NCBI RefSeq assembly: GCF_900112025.1
Contig: NZ_FOKL01000010.1
Coordinates: forward strand, 1-64,000
From: Janthinobacterium sp. 344
GTDB lineage: Bacteria; Pseudomonadota; Gammaproteobacteria; Burkholderiales; Burkholderiaceae_D
Length of the DNA stretch: 64,000 bases
Reading direction: 5' to 3'
Under the pieces are notes generated by a model that was given only the letters and a program-made list of their open reading frames with translations, did no database searches and was not told where the DNA came from. Of the stretch, positions 28,846-38,476 are shown piece by piece (positions within the stretch are counted from its first letter, which is position 1; every line of letters begins with the position of its first letter). The position numbers and the translations under genes were made by a program.

Positions 28846-29988
28846 ATGATGAGAAAATTCGCCGCAATTATCACTGGACTGACACTAGCGCTGGCAGCTT
28901 GCAAGCCCGCAGCCACGGCACCCGCACCTGATATTCCTGCGGCAATGAGGCAGACCGCGACCACCCTGCTGCAGTCAGAACTGCTGCACGCGACCTCGAT
29001 TGCCGTCGTTTATCGCGGCCAGGAATTCATTCTGCATCAAGGCGAACTGGAGAGCGGCAAGGCCAACCCGCCGACCGATACGACACTGTATGAAATCGGC
29101 TCAATCAGCAAAACTTTTGCTGGCCTGCTACTGGCGAATGCCGTGCTTGACGGCAAGGCTGCGCTCGACGATCCCATACAAAAGTACCTGCCGGCCGCCT
29201 ACCCGAACTTGCAGGCGCAGGGGCAGCCGGTGCGCTTGCGCCATTTGATCACGCACACCAGCACCATGCCGGGCATGCTGCCCTTGCAGGTGAACAGCAT
29301 ATTGCAGGATTTCACCGCACACGCCACGCCGGCCAAGCTCAATGCCGCCTACGCCAACTACGGTCAACGGCAATTCTGGCAGGACTTGCACACCGTCACC
29401 ATCCAGGGTCCGCTTGGCAAGGACTACGCATATTCCAGCGCCGGTACCGAACTCGTTGCGCACGCACTCGAAACAATCTACGGCATGCCCTATGACGTCC
29501 TGCTCACGCAATTCGTCGCGCGCACAGCCGGCATGCACGATACCCGGCTGAGACTCACGGCCGGGGAAGCCGGCCGGCTGGCGCCCGGCTACCACAGCGA
29601 CAATCCCGTCATCACGACACCGATGCCACAACTGCCGTGGGGGGCCGCCGGCAACCTGAAGTCGACGATGCCGGATATGGCGAAGTACCTGCGCCTGCAA
29701 CTGGGCGCCCATCCCGCGGTCGTCGAATCGCACACGCCGCTGGTACGCTTTCAGGACGACTTCAGCATTGGCTATTTCTGGAACATCGGTACCAATCGCC
29801 AGTTGGGCACGCATTATGTGCACCATGGCGGCGTGCCGCGTGCGCAAAGCTACGCCTACGTCGTTCCCCAATATCAGCTGGGGGTCTTCATCATCACCAA
29901 CCAGAGCGGCAATGCCACTGCCGGCGCCATGGAAAGCGCGCTGGCGCATCTTTTCGACACGGTGGAATCCCTGGAAAGCGCGAGGTAG
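28846..29988 (+). CDS. Serine beta-lactamase-like hydrolase, lipoprotein
   Basis: A 380-residue member of the class C beta-lactamase/esterase superfamily (AmpC, AmpH, EstB fold). The N terminus has a lipobox LAAC (about Cys19). The nucleophile motif is SISK (Ser86, Lys89), the second motif is the Tyr in YAYSSAGTE, and the third is HHGG in place of KTG. This pattern fits peptidases or esterases better than true beta-lactamases. The start is uncertain: ATGs at 28813, 28837, 28846 and 28849 are in frame and none has a clear ribosome site. 28846 gives the best lipoprotein signal. Confidence 0.82.
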   Translation: MMRKFAAIITGLTLALAACKPAATAPAPDIPAAMRQTATTLLQSELLHATSIAVVYRGQEFILHQGELESGKANPPTDTTLYEIGSISKTFAGLLLANAVLDGKAALDDPIQKYLPAAYPNLQAQGQPVRLRHLITHTSTMPGMLPLQVNSILQDFTAHATPAKLNAAYANYGQRQFWQDLHTVTIQGPLGKDYAYSSAGTELVAHALETIYGMPYDVLLTQFVARTAGMHDTRLRLTAGEAGRLAPGYHSDNPVITTPMPQLPWGAAGNLKSTMPDMAKYLRLQLGAHPAVVESHTPLVRFQDDFSIGYFWNIGTNRQLGTHYVHHGGVPRAQSYAYVVPQYQLGVFIITNQSGNATAGAMESALAHLFDTVESLESAR

Positions 29989-30058
29989 GCCCTCTCGCAA
30001 GGCCGCATTTTTATGCGCATGCGCATTGTGCCGGATGGTCCCACCTCGCAACTTCACG

Positions 30059-30106
30059 TTGACATAGTTGCTTTAGGCAAGCAATAATCTGCCATAAGCA
30101 AGCAAC
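30059..30106 (+). promoter_or_regulatory. Promoter with MarR-type operator for the MarR-GNAT gene
   Basis: -35 TTGACA (30059-30064) and -10 AATAAT (30083-30088) with an 18-nt spacer. The spacer contains the 17-bp palindrome TTGCTT-TAGGC-AAGCAA (30068-30084), a TTGC...GCAA form usual for MarR operators. A third half-site AAGCAA (30100-30105) lies just before the ribosome site. This placement suggests that the encoded protein represses its own gene. Confidence 0.6.
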
Positions 30107-30117
30107 TGGAGTCCACC

Positions 30118-31038
30118 ATGTCCACGCAGTCACTCCGCGAACGCACGGACACCGTGCGTCGTTTTAACCGTTTCTATACGCACCAGATTGGCGTACTGCA
30201 TGAGCACTTGCTCGACAGCGCTTTTTCGCTGACGGAGGTGCGCATCCTGTATGAACTGGCGCACCGGAGCGATCTCACCAGTGCGGACCTGTGCCGCGAA
30301 CTGGGCTTGAACGCGGGCTATCTGAGCCGGGTCATTGCCGGGTTCACGAAACAGGGGCTAGTCGCCAAGACGCGCTCGCCGACGGATGCGCGCGCGGTGC
30401 AGTTGCAGCTGACGGAGGCAGGGCAGCACACGCTCGCGCCTCTGGTCGAGGCGTCGCGGCGCGACGTCGCCGCCATGCTGGAACGCTTGCCAGCGACGGC
30501 GCAACAGGATCTGGTCGCCGCCATGGGGCAGATCGAGAACCTGCTGGGTGCACCATCACACAGTTACCTCCTGCGCAATCCGCAGCCGGGCGACATGGGC
30601 TGGATCATCCACCGCCAAGCCGTGCTGTATGCACAGGAATATGGCTGGAACAACGAGTATGAGGCACTGGCCGCCGACATTCTCGCCAAGTTCATGCGGG
30701 AATTCGACCCGGCCGCCGAACGCTGCTGGATTGCCGAGAAGGATGGCAAGGTGGTCGGTTCCGTCTTCATCGTGCGCCAGGATGCCAGCACGGCAAAGCT
30801 GCGCCTGCTATACGTCGATCCGTGCGCGCGTGGCATGGGTATCGGCAGCCGCCTGGTCGATGAATGCCTGCGCTTCAGCCGCCAGGCGGGCTACACGAAA
30901 ATGGTCTTGTGGACCAACAGCGTGCTGACGGGCGCGCGGCGCATCTACGATCAGGCCGGCTTTCAGCTGGTCGAGGAAGAGGCGCATCACAGCTTTGGCA
31001 AGGACTTGATGGGCCAGGTGCTGGCGCGCGACCTTTGA
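30118..31038 (+). CDS. MarR-GNAT fusion regulator/acetyltransferase
   Basis: A 306-residue two-domain protein. Residues 1-145 are a MarR-type winged helix (RILYELAHRSDLTSADLCRELGLNAGYLSRVIAGFTKQGLV). Residues 155-306 are a GNAT N-acetyltransferase with the acetyl-CoA loop RGMGIGSRLVDECL. The fusion is widespread in proteobacteria and the substrate is generally unknown. The ATG follows a GGAG site. The gene stands alone, with a palindromic operator in its promoter, so autorepression is likely, perhaps relieved by a small molecule or by acetyl-CoA state. Confidence 0.9.
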   Translation: MSTQSLRERTDTVRRFNRFYTHQIGVLHEHLLDSAFSLTEVRILYELAHRSDLTSADLCRELGLNAGYLSRVIAGFTKQGLVAKTRSPTDARAVQLQLTEAGQHTLAPLVEASRRDVAAMLERLPATAQQDLVAAMGQIENLLGAPSHSYLLRNPQPGDMGWIIHRQAVLYAQEYGWNNEYEALAADILAKFMREFDPAAERCWIAEKDGKVVGSVFIVRQDASTAKLRLLYVDPCARGMGIGSRLVDECLRFSRQAGYTKMVLWTNSVLTGARRIYDQAGFQLVEEEAHHSFGKDLMGQVLARDL

Positions 31039-31243
31039 CAGAGTGGACTGGCCACGCCGCCCCACATCGCTGTGGCGTCGACAGGACAGTGGCCGCCCCT
31101 TTCCCTACGCGAGTCACCATTCCCGCTAGGAAAGTATTACACTAGTTCCTGAGCGCAACTTATTCATGCGCATCCGCCATGCCGCGCAGCGCCGCCGGCA
31201 GGCGCCCCTGCCGCAAGGCTTGTTGTCTGCCTGGACGAATGCA

Positions 31244-32305
31244 ATGTTCACTTCGCGCAACCTGTCTCCTGCCTTGTATTACCTGTTCTTTTCAGGAGAA
31301 CGGGAGCAGCAGCAGCGCTTTTTCAAGGAACTGCATTTCATTTCGATAGCCATCCTGACCTTTGGCCTGGCTTGCTGGCTGGTCACGTTCAGCCTGACCT
31401 TGCCGCGCGCCTCGCTTGATCATGCGCAGGCGGCGCTGGGTGTGACGGGCATGCTGGTCGGGCTGGTGCTGACGGTGTATGCCAGGTCGCTGCAGGCGAT
31501 TATCGCCAGTGGCACCATCAGCGTGCTGTTCATCGGTTTCAGCTTTCGCGTGCTGATGCTGGGCACGGAAGACCCCGCCTTCTGGGTGCTGCCGCTGGGC
31601 GTGATGATCACCCTGACGACGGCGCCCATCTTCAGCGGCATCGCGTATTACCTGGGCGTGTCGCTGGGCGTGTGGGCCATCCTGGGGCTGGGGCAGTTTC
31701 CCGTGCACGCGGGCCAGGCCGACCAGCATTGGCCCGTGCTGGCCGTCACCATCAGCGTGATCATCGGCCTGGCGCTGAACATCTATTTTCTCGTCTTGCG
31801 CATCCATAACTACCGCGCCCAGCGCGACCTGGCGACGATGGCCTACAAGGATGGCTTGACCGGACTCAACAATCGTCGCATGTTCACGCAAAGCGCGCGC
31901 ACCCTGCAGCACACGGCGCGCACGCCCGCGTATTTCCTGATGATCGACATCGACGACTTCAAGAAAATCAACGACGTGTATGGCCACGAGGCGGGCGATG
32001 AAGTCCTGAAAAAGATCGCCGAGGTGATCGCGCGGCTGTCGGGCGAACATTTGTGCGGCCGCCTGGGCGGCGAGGAGTTCGCCGTCATCTACCAGGGCGA
32101 AAAGCAGGCGGCCTGCGCCTTTGCCGCGCAGCTGGTCGACAGCGTCGAAACGGCGTTCGAGGCGGAACGCAAGGTTTCCGTCAGCATTGGCGTGGCGGAA
32201 CTGCTCAAGGAAGTCGACTTGTCGCACAGCTACCGGCGCGCCGATGAATCCTTGTACCTGGCCAAGAAGAACGGCAAGAACCGCTACGTGCTCAACGCCG
32301 CTTGA
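31244..32305 (+). CDS. Membrane-bound diguanylate cyclase (GGDEF)
   Basis: Makes the second messenger cyclic di-GMP from two GTP. The 353-residue form has about six N-terminal membrane segments (about residues 35-185) and a C-terminal GGDEF domain with DGLTGLNNRR, the metal-binding Asp in FLMIDIDDFKKINDVYGHEAGDEVL, and the active-site loop RLGGEEF. No RxxD inhibitory site is evident five residues upstream of GGEEF. The start at 31244 (MFTSRNLSP) is preferred because the longer frame from 31166 adds only basic, non-family sequence. No phosphodiesterase is nearby. Confidence 0.87.
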   Translation: MFTSRNLSPALYYLFFSGEREQQQRFFKELHFISIAILTFGLACWLVTFSLTLPRASLDHAQAALGVTGMLVGLVLTVYARSLQAIIASGTISVLFIGFSFRVLMLGTEDPAFWVLPLGVMITLTTAPIFSGIAYYLGVSLGVWAILGLGQFPVHAGQADQHWPVLAVTISVIIGLALNIYFLVLRIHNYRAQRDLATMAYKDGLTGLNNRRMFTQSARTLQHTARTPAYFLMIDIDDFKKINDVYGHEAGDEVLKKIAEVIARLSGEHLCGRLGGEEFAVIYQGEKQAACAFAAQLVDSVETAFEAERKVSVSIGVAELLKEVDLSHSYRRADESLYLAKKNGKNRYVLNAA

Positions 32306-32393
32306 GAAAACGCCATTTCCTCACAGAATGCTAATATCGCGGCCCGCGCGTGCCGCCAACCGGACCGGCATGGCGTCTCGACAAGGATGGCCA

Positions 32394-33392
32394 TTGAACT
32401 CCCGCACATGCTCCCTGTTTTCCCTGCTGTCGCTGTGCGCGGCCCTGGGCGCGCCACTCCACGCGCAAACGCTCGATGACGCCGCCTTCGTGGCCGCCAC
32501 CGTGCCCGTGCCGTCGCCGCCGCTGCGTTTGAGCGAGCATCCGCAGATCCGCGCCGACGTCTTGAAACTGCTCGGCTATGCGCGCGGCAGTTATACGCAA
32601 GGTCATGTCCTGATCGCGCGCCAGGTGCTCGACGCCATGCACTCGCTGGACGATATCCAGCGCACCACGCTGCCCGACGGGCGCTCCGTGCTGGCCTCCA
32701 TCGACGCCGGCACGCACGGCGCGCAACGCGCCGCCATGCTGTTCGACCCGCAGCGCAAGCTGCTGGCGCTGGGCCTGGTCAACGGCCATTGCCAGCCCGT
32801 GCCCGGCGATGACGCACCCGCCTGCCTGCCCGCCACGCACGCCGTGCTGACCGTGTTTTTACCGCCGGGCGCCCAGGACGAGATGGCCGCGCCGCTGCTG
32901 GTGTGGGCGCGGCAGCTGCCGCCCATGCTGGCGCGGGCTGCGCCGGAACAGCGGCAAGGCATCGCTGCCGTGGAATACGTCACCACGCGCCCCGGCCAGC
33001 CCGGCTGGGCAGCGTCCGACGTGCCGCCCGGCTTTCCCGCCAGCCTGCTGCACCTGCTGTTGCCGAACGCGCAATTGTGCGGCAGTGCCAGCGGCGGCAA
33101 GCGCATTGCGCCGGCAGGGCTGGCGGGTTTGCCCATGCGCACGCCGGCGGAACAGGCGCAGGCCGGCGACGCGCCCCCGCCCGACACCGACATCACCCTG
33201 CGCAGCTATGCCGATTTTCACTGGGTGCTGAACACCTACGCCAAGCTGGCCAAGGGCGCGCAAGTGAAGGGCTATGACGACAAAGTCGTGTTCACCGGCA
33301 GCGATGCCAGCGGCCGCTACACGGTGACCTTGCGCGAGCCGGACAAGGAAAACGGCGTCTTCATCACCGTGGCCAGCTGGCTCAACAAATAG
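32394..33392 (+). CDS. Secreted hypothetical protein
   Basis: A 332-residue protein, not recognised. It has a Sec signal (LFSLLSLCAALGAPLHAQ) with cleavage after AQ. The mature protein is rich in Ala, Pro and Leu, with one conserved-looking C-terminal block (TLRSYADFHWVLNTYAKLAK then YTVTLREPDKENG). Two cysteine pairs could form disulfides. The start is put at TTG 32394 because AAGGA lies 6 bases upstream. An in-frame ATG at 32370 without a ribosome site would add eight residues. It follows the diguanylate cyclase gene by 88 bp. Confidence 0.65.
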   Translation: MNSRTCSLFSLLSLCAALGAPLHAQTLDDAAFVAATVPVPSPPLRLSEHPQIRADVLKLLGYARGSYTQGHVLIARQVLDAMHSLDDIQRTTLPDGRSVLASIDAGTHGAQRAAMLFDPQRKLLALGLVNGHCQPVPGDDAPACLPATHAVLTVFLPPGAQDEMAAPLLVWARQLPPMLARAAPEQRQGIAAVEYVTTRPGQPGWAASDVPPGFPASLLHLLLPNAQLCGSASGGKRIAPAGLAGLPMRTPAEQAQAGDAPPPDTDITLRSYADFHWVLNTYAKLAKGAQVKGYDDKVVFTGSDASGRYTVTLREPDKENGVFITVASWLNK

Positions 33393-33563
33393 CGGGAATG
33401 CGCGGGCGGACAGGGGAAAGCATTGCCTCCTCGCACAAGAGCATGGCATTTTGGCATTTTGCGGTATGATTTCCGGTCGTGCGGCGCTGCCCGGTCCCTG
33501 CCTTGCCCACCCCTCTCATCAAGCCAGCCACGCTTGAGTAGCATTCTGTCCTAAGGAACTCTT

Positions 33564-34712
33564 ATGTTCGGTTTTAACTTGCGCGTCGCCAAGATGGTAT
33601 GGACGGCATTCCTGATCGTCTTCCTGCTCTTCCTCACTTACAAGGTCTCGTCGACCCTGATCGTGGTGGTCTTTGCCATTTTCTTCAGCTATCTCGTGTA
33701 TCCGCTGATCGGGCTGCTGGAGCGCTATGGTCCGAAACGCCTGCCGCGCACGGCCAATATCGGCATCGTCTTCCTGGTGGTGATCTTGCTGGTGGCCGTG
33801 CTGGGCTCGATCTTCGGGGCGCGGATCGAAGAGGAAGCGATCAAGCTCAGCGATCAGTTGCCGACCCTACTCAAGGGCAATAACTTCGCCGAACGCATTC
33901 CTTTGCCGGAATTCATGGAACCGTTGCGCGCGCGCCTGCTGTCCTTCCTTCAAACGCAGCTGAGCAGCGGTACCGGACAGGCCATGCCGCTGGCAAAAGA
34001 ACTGGGCCTGACCGTCATGCATGCGGCCAGCAACCTGATCTATCTGGTGCTGGTGCCCGTGCTGAGCTTTCTGCTGATCAAGGAAGGCCCGGACATGCGC
34101 GACGGCTTGCTGTCCCTGCTGAACCGTCCCAACAAGAAACTCTGGGGCGCCATCATCGACGACCTCGACATCTTGCTGTCGCGCTATGTGCGTGCCCTGC
34201 TGCTGCTGTCGATCGCCACGTTTGTCTCCTACAGCATCGCCTTTTCCCTGCTGGGCGTGCCGTACAGCCTGCTGCTGGCCGGCGCTGCCGCCTTGTTGGA
34301 ATTTATTCCGTTTGCCGGCCCGCTGGCGGCCGCCGTCATCGCCGTCGTCGTGGCCGGCTTCAGCGGCTACGAACACGTGTTCTGGCTGATCGGCTTTATC
34401 GCCGCCTACCGCTTGTTCCAGGATTACGTCGTCAATCCGTATCTGATGAGCGAGGGCGTGGAAGTGAGCCCGCTGATGGTGATCGTCGGCTTGCTGGCCG
34501 GCGACCAGCTCGGTGGCGTGGTGGGCATCTTCCTGTCCGTGCCCGTGATGGCGGCCATCAAGATCGTCTTCGTGCGCGCCCGTGCCGCCTTGCAGGCGCG
34601 TCACGATGCTCTTGAGAAAGCGGAGCAGGCAGCGGAGGAAGCGCGCGCCCAGGCCCTGGCCGAGGCGGCGCGCTTGCAGGAACAGGGCAGCAAGGTGGCC
34701 CTGGAACCGTAG
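33564..34712 (+). CDS. AI-2E family transporter (PerM-like)
   Basis: A 382-residue integral membrane protein of the AI-2 exporter superfamily. It has about eight membrane segments: two or three N-terminal, a soluble region (about 85-135), then helices carrying SYSIAFSLLGVPYSLLLAGAA, LEFIPFAGPLAAAVIAVV and FQDYVVNPYLMSEGVEVSPL, the family signature. The C terminus is a helical Ala/Glu-rich tail of ~40 residues. The family includes PerM and TqsA. Transport of AI-2 by this member is not implied, since many act on other solutes or ions. Confidence 0.88.
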   Translation: MFGFNLRVAKMVWTAFLIVFLLFLTYKVSSTLIVVVFAIFFSYLVYPLIGLLERYGPKRLPRTANIGIVFLVVILLVAVLGSIFGARIEEEAIKLSDQLPTLLKGNNFAERIPLPEFMEPLRARLLSFLQTQLSSGTGQAMPLAKELGLTVMHAASNLIYLVLVPVLSFLLIKEGPDMRDGLLSLLNRPNKKLWGAIIDDLDILLSRYVRALLLLSIATFVSYSIAFSLLGVPYSLLLAGAAALLEFIPFAGPLAAAVIAVVVAGFSGYEHVFWLIGFIAAYRLFQDYVVNPYLMSEGVEVSPLMVIVGLLAGDQLGGVVGIFLSVPVMAAIKIVFVRARAALQARHDALEKAEQAAEEARAQALAEAARLQEQGSKVALEP

Positions 34713-34728
34713 TCACGCAAGAAGTCAG

Positions 34729-36465
34729 TTAGAACTCTTCCCACTCGCCGCTGCTGTCAGCCATCGGTTTGGCTGGACGCGGCTTGGCGGCGGCAGGTGC
34801 GGGTGCGGCCGCCGCGCTGGCTGGCGCCAGGCGCAGCGCCGGGCGCTTCAGGGCGCTACTGCCGGCGGCCACGACGGGCTTGCGCAAGGCCGGCTTGGCC
34901 GCTGCCGGGCCACTGTGGGCGGCATCGAGTTTGAAAATGCTGACCATCTCGGCCAGCGCGGCCGCCTGCTCCTGCATCGATTCCGAGGCCGCCGCCGCTT
35001 CTTCCACCAGCGCCGCGTTCTGTTGCGTCACGGTATCCATTTCCGCCACGGCCTGGTTGATCTGGCCGATGCCCAATTCCTGTTCGCGGCCGGCGGCGCT
35101 GATTTCCGCCATGATGTCCGTCACGCGGCGGATGCTGGACACGATCTCGTCCATGGTCGTGCCCGTCTGAGTGACCAGTTCGCTGCCGTTGCCCACGTTG
35201 CGCACCGACGCTTCGATGAGCACCTTGATATCCTTGGCGGCGGAAGCCGAGCGGTGCGCCAGGTTGCGCACTTCCGTGGCGACGACGGCAAAGCCGCGCC
35301 CCTGTTCGCCGGCGCGCGCCGCTTCCACGGCCGCGTTGAGGGCCAGGATATTCGTCTGGAAAGCGATGCCGTCGATGACGCCGATGATGTCGGCAATCTT
35401 TTTCGACGATTCGCTGATGGTGCCCATGGTATCGACCACTTGCGCCACCAGCGCGCCGCCTTTCACCGCCACGTCCGAGGCGGAAACGGCCAGCTGGTTG
35501 GCCTGGCGCGCATTGTCGGAGTTCTGCTTGACGGTCGAGGTCAGCTCTTCCAGCGACGACGCCGTTTCTTCCAGGCTCGACGCCTGCTGTTCCGTGCGGC
35601 TCGACAAATCCAGGTTGCCCGAAGCGATTTCATTGCTGGCCGTGGCGATGGCGCCGCTGCCGTCGCGCACGCCGCGCACGGTAGTCGACAGGCGTTCCTG
35701 CATTTGCTTCAAGCCCGTCAGCAAGGCGCCCATCTCGTCGTGGCGCGTGATGACGATGTCGTTGGCCAGGTTGCCATCGGAAATGGCGCCAAAATGGCGC
35801 AGGGCCTGGTCCAGCGGACCAAAGATGGCGCGCAGCAAGAGGATGCTGGAAATGATGATCAGCAAGGCGCCCACCACCATGCCGATGATGGCCATGGTCA
35901 CTTGCGTGTGGTAGCGGGCCTGGCTGTCGACATACATCTTTTCGGCCGAACTGGCCTGGTACTTGGTCAGCGTTTCCACCGACGCTTCCAGCGCGCGCGA
36001 CAGCGGCGACAGGCCCGTCATCATCAGCGCATCGGCTTGTTCAATTTTGCCATCGCGCAAAGCCTTGTCCAGCGCCAGCAAGCCGTTATTGATGTACTCG
36101 CCGCGCTTCTTGTCCGTGTCGTCCGACATGCTTTTTTCTTCCGCGCTTTGCGGCAAGGCCAGGTAACGCTTCCAGGCCGTGTTCGACGCTTCCAGGAATT
36201 GCTCCGCGCGTACCAGGGTGTCCTTGGCATCGGCGGCCTCGGGATGCACCATCACGCGGTCCATCGTGAAGCGGGCGCGGCCCAGGGAGATCTGCGACTC
36301 GCCAATCGCCTGCATCGAGGCCAGCTGGTTGCTGTAGACCTCGTTGAGGCTGCTGTTGGCCGATTTCAGCCCGATCATGCTCATGGCGCCCAGCACGGCG
36401 ATCAGCAAGCCCAGCACACTCATGGTGGCGATCAGGCGCATTTTTATTGTTATATTCGAGAGCAT
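34729..36465 (-). CDS. Methyl-accepting chemotaxis protein with EWEEF tether
   Basis: Transmembrane chemoreceptor of 578 residues. Two membrane segments (about 10-30 and 190-210) flank a four-helix-bundle ligand domain (4HB_MCP type). These are followed by HAMP and a signalling domain with the hairpin tip [20 protein letters not shown]. The C terminus is a Pro/Ala-rich linker ending in EWEEF, a pentapeptide that tethers CheR/CheB in Tar/Tsr-like receptors. It converges on the PerM-like gene, with 16 bp between stops. The stimulus is unknown, and no other chemotaxis genes are nearby. Confidence 0.93.
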   Translation of the reverse strand: MLSNITIKMRLIATMSVLGLLIAVLGAMSMIGLKSANSSLNEVYSNQLASMQAIGESQISLGRARFTMDRVMVHPEAADAKDTLVRAEQFLEASNTAWKRYLALPQSAEEKSMSDDTDKKRGEYINNGLLALDKALRDGKIEQADALMMTGLSPLSRALEASVETLTKYQASSAEKMYVDSQARYHTQVTMAIIGMVVGALLIIISSILLLRAIFGPLDQALRHFGAISDGNLANDIVITRHDEMGALLTGLKQMQERLSTTVRGVRDGSGAIATASNEIASGNLDLSSRTEQQASSLEETASSLEELTSTVKQNSDNARQANQLAVSASDVAVKGGALVAQVVDTMGTISESSKKIADIIGVIDGIAFQTNILALNAAVEAARAGEQGRGFAVVATEVRNLAHRSASAAKDIKVLIEASVRNVGNGSELVTQTGTTMDEIVSSIRRVTDIMAEISAAGREQELGIGQINQAVAEMDTVTQQNAALVEEAAAASESMQEQAAALAEMVSIFKLDAAHSGPAAAKPALRKPVVAAGSSALKRPALRLAPASAAAAPAPAAAKPRPAKPMADSSGEWEEF

Positions 36466-36764
36466 GCAATTTTCCTTGGTAGGGGCGCAACCATGCCTGC
36501 GCTTGCCGGACGGCGTCGCGGCAAATGCCAGATGGGCGGGGCAATTCTTAATTGTTCAGGACAAAGTTCGGTCGATGGAGCGTTAACAGCGGCTGGGGGG
36601 AAGGCGGCCCGCTCATATCGTCAGGAGTCAAAATACAGATCAACAGGGTTGAGGTTTTCGGTATTTTTAATTTCCTGACTGCAAGATACAGGGAAAGATT
36701 ACCAGTAGCAATAACCAGCATGGATTTTCACGCATTGTCACAAACGAGTGATGTTTTTGCGCAA
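36466..36764. other. Intergenic region, promoter side of the chemoreceptor gene
   Basis: About 300 bp with no credible gene. It must hold the promoter of the leftward chemoreceptor gene. No sigma-28 promoter match (TAAA-N15-GCCGATAA) was found on the minus strand. The only clear structure in the wider gap is the hairpin at 36765-36801. Confidence 0.5.
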
Positions 36765-36801
36765 AACTGGCATGCCGAATCCCTGCTGCAGCATGCCAGT
36801 T
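36765..36801 (-). terminator. Hairpin terminator after the MORN-like gene
   Basis: Perfect 11-bp stem AACTGGCATGC (36765-36775) / GCATGCCAGTT (36791-36801) with a 15-nt loop, starting 15 bp past the stop of the leftward gene at 36817. On the minus strand only four T follow, so it is a weak intrinsic terminator. Confidence 0.5.
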
Positions 36802-36816
36802 GTATCAGAGTGCGAT

Positions 36817-38436
36817 TTAATACATGGTTTCATCGGTCAACTGACCATCGTCGCGGAACCACTGATGGCGTCCCGTTTTCTTGCCCAGGTGATAGCTGCC
36901 AATGTGCTTCGGCTTGCCGTTCCGAAAATTCTCGGTGCTGACGCCATGCAGCACGCCCGCCTGCCAGTTGCGGTGCAATTGCGGCAGCTCGCCATCGGGA
37001 TAAAACACGGTTTCCGGCCCGTCGCGCTTGCCGTCGGCAAACGTGCCCTGGTAGCGCCGCTTGCCGTCCGGATAAAAACTTTCCATCGTGCCATCGAGCA
37101 CACCGCCGCGGTAATGCTCGACCAGCTCCAGCTGGCCGCTGGCCGCGTATTGCGCCAGCGTGCCATCTGGTTTGCCATCGAGCATGGTCAGCACTTGCCA
37201 GCCGCCATCGGGCGTAGCCTTCTTCCACGGCCCCTGCCTGACGTCATCGACATACAGGCCGCCACCACCGGGTTCCACCCACTGGCCCTGCTTCTTGCCG
37301 TGCACATAATTGCCTTGCCAATGCACGGCGTCGCCGAGACGGCGTTCGCTGGGGCCGTCCAGCCTGTCCTTGACATAGGTATCGAAGCCCTGGAAGTTGC
37401 CCTTGCCCTCGTCGCGCCACTCGGCCACGCCCGGAAGCACGTCCCAGCGCCCCGTGCGCTGGCCACGCCGCATCCTGCCCGTGGTGGTTTCCTCGCCGCT
37501 TGCATACGTCCATGGCCCCTCGGCCCTGTCGTCGACAAAGGCGCCAGACGAGCGGATGGTGTGCGGTTCCTCGTAGTGCCATGCGCCGGTGCGCTTGCCC
37601 TGCGCATACAGGCCGCGGGCAAACACGCTGCCGGCGCAGCAATTCACGTCGTATTCGATGAAGGGCCCATCCTGGCTGCCCGTCAAGCGCTGCGGCTGCG
37701 TCTCCCACGTGATCCACTTGACGTGATAACTGGGCGCGCGGCCCCCTTCCCAGCCCTTGCCCAGCAGATACGTGACGGTCAGATAATGGCCATCCTTTTC
37801 CTGGAAAGTCTTTTTATAGGCAAACGCGGGAGCGTCGGCTGGCTTGCCGGGCAATAATTCACCATCGCTATTGAAATAGCCGACCAGGCTGCCATGGCCA
37901 TGCGCGATGGCGTCGAACTCGGCCACGCCCGTGGGCGCGTAGGCGATGCTGTAATCGATCAGTTGCAGGGAGGCCAGCGCCGCGCGCACGCGCGCCTCGT
38001 CCATGGTTGTGGCGCCGCGCACGATGGCGTCCAGGGCCGGCTGCAGGGTCGCCACCTTGAACATCTTGCCGCCGCTGCGCTCGTAGCGGTAGGCGTGCAA
38101 GCCATAGGGCTTGTCACTGCCGCCGCTGCGGCTGAGCACGAACGTCGTTTCGCCTTCGCTGTCGAGGTCGACCTGGAACACGGCCGCGATGCTGGCCTGG
38201 CCATACCTGTCCAGGTTCATGCGCTTTTCGCTGATGCCGTTGCACTGGCAATAGTAGCCATTGACTTCGCCGTTTTCCCGCAGGAAAGCCAGCACCACGC
38301 CCCCATCGCGGCGCTCGACGGCGCTGGCGTAGGCCATCGCTTGACCCGCGTAAAACGGGGTTGCCGCCTGTGCCGGCGCCAGGCTGCCCAGCGTCAGCAG
38401 CGCCGCCATCGTGCTCATCAAAACTGTGTGCCGCAT
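36817..38436 (-). CDS. Secreted MORN-repeat-like protein
   Basis: A 539-residue exported protein with signal MRHTVLMSTMAALLTLGSLA and likely cleavage at AQA. The C-terminal ~320 residues are made of repeated G-x-W/Y-x5-G units (KRTGAWHYEE, AEGPWTYASG, QRTGRWDVLPG, KKQGQWVEPG, GPWKKATPDG), as in MORN and YwqK-type repeats. The N-terminal part carries a CQCNG motif and a region possibly related to secreted proteins of unknown function. The start at 38436 was chosen for its signal peptide. MORN-type repeats mediate membrane or protein contact, but the role here is unknown. Confidence 0.78.
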   Translation of the reverse strand: MRHTVLMSTMAALLTLGSLAPAQAATPFYAGQAMAYASAVERRDGGVVLAFLRENGEVNGYYCQCNGISEKRMNLDRYGQASIAAVFQVDLDSEGETTFVLSRSGGSDKPYGLHAYRYERSGGKMFKVATLQPALDAIVRGATTMDEARVRAALASLQLIDYSIAYAPTGVAEFDAIAHGHGSLVGYFNSDGELLPGKPADAPAFAYKKTFQEKDGHYLTVTYLLGKGWEGGRAPSYHVKWITWETQPQRLTGSQDGPFIEYDVNCCAGSVFARGLYAQGKRTGAWHYEEPHTIRSSGAFVDDRAEGPWTYASGEETTTGRMRRGQRTGRWDVLPGVAEWRDEGKGNFQGFDTYVKDRLDGPSERRLGDAVHWQGNYVHGKKQGQWVEPGGGGLYVDDVRQGPWKKATPDGGWQVLTMLDGKPDGTLAQYAASGQLELVEHYRGGVLDGTMESFYPDGKRRYQGTFADGKRDGPETVFYPDGELPQLHRNWQAGVLHGVSTENFRNGKPKHIGSYHLGKKTGRHQWFRDDGQLTDETMY

Positions 38437-38476
38437 GCCAACTCCACTGCCAAAAAGCGCCATTATGCATGGCCGT

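Noticed and set aside
28846..29988. Gene considered as a true AmpC beta-lactamase
   Set aside because: The KTG motif is replaced by HHGG, and the product is a lipoprotein, which fits peptidases or esterases better.
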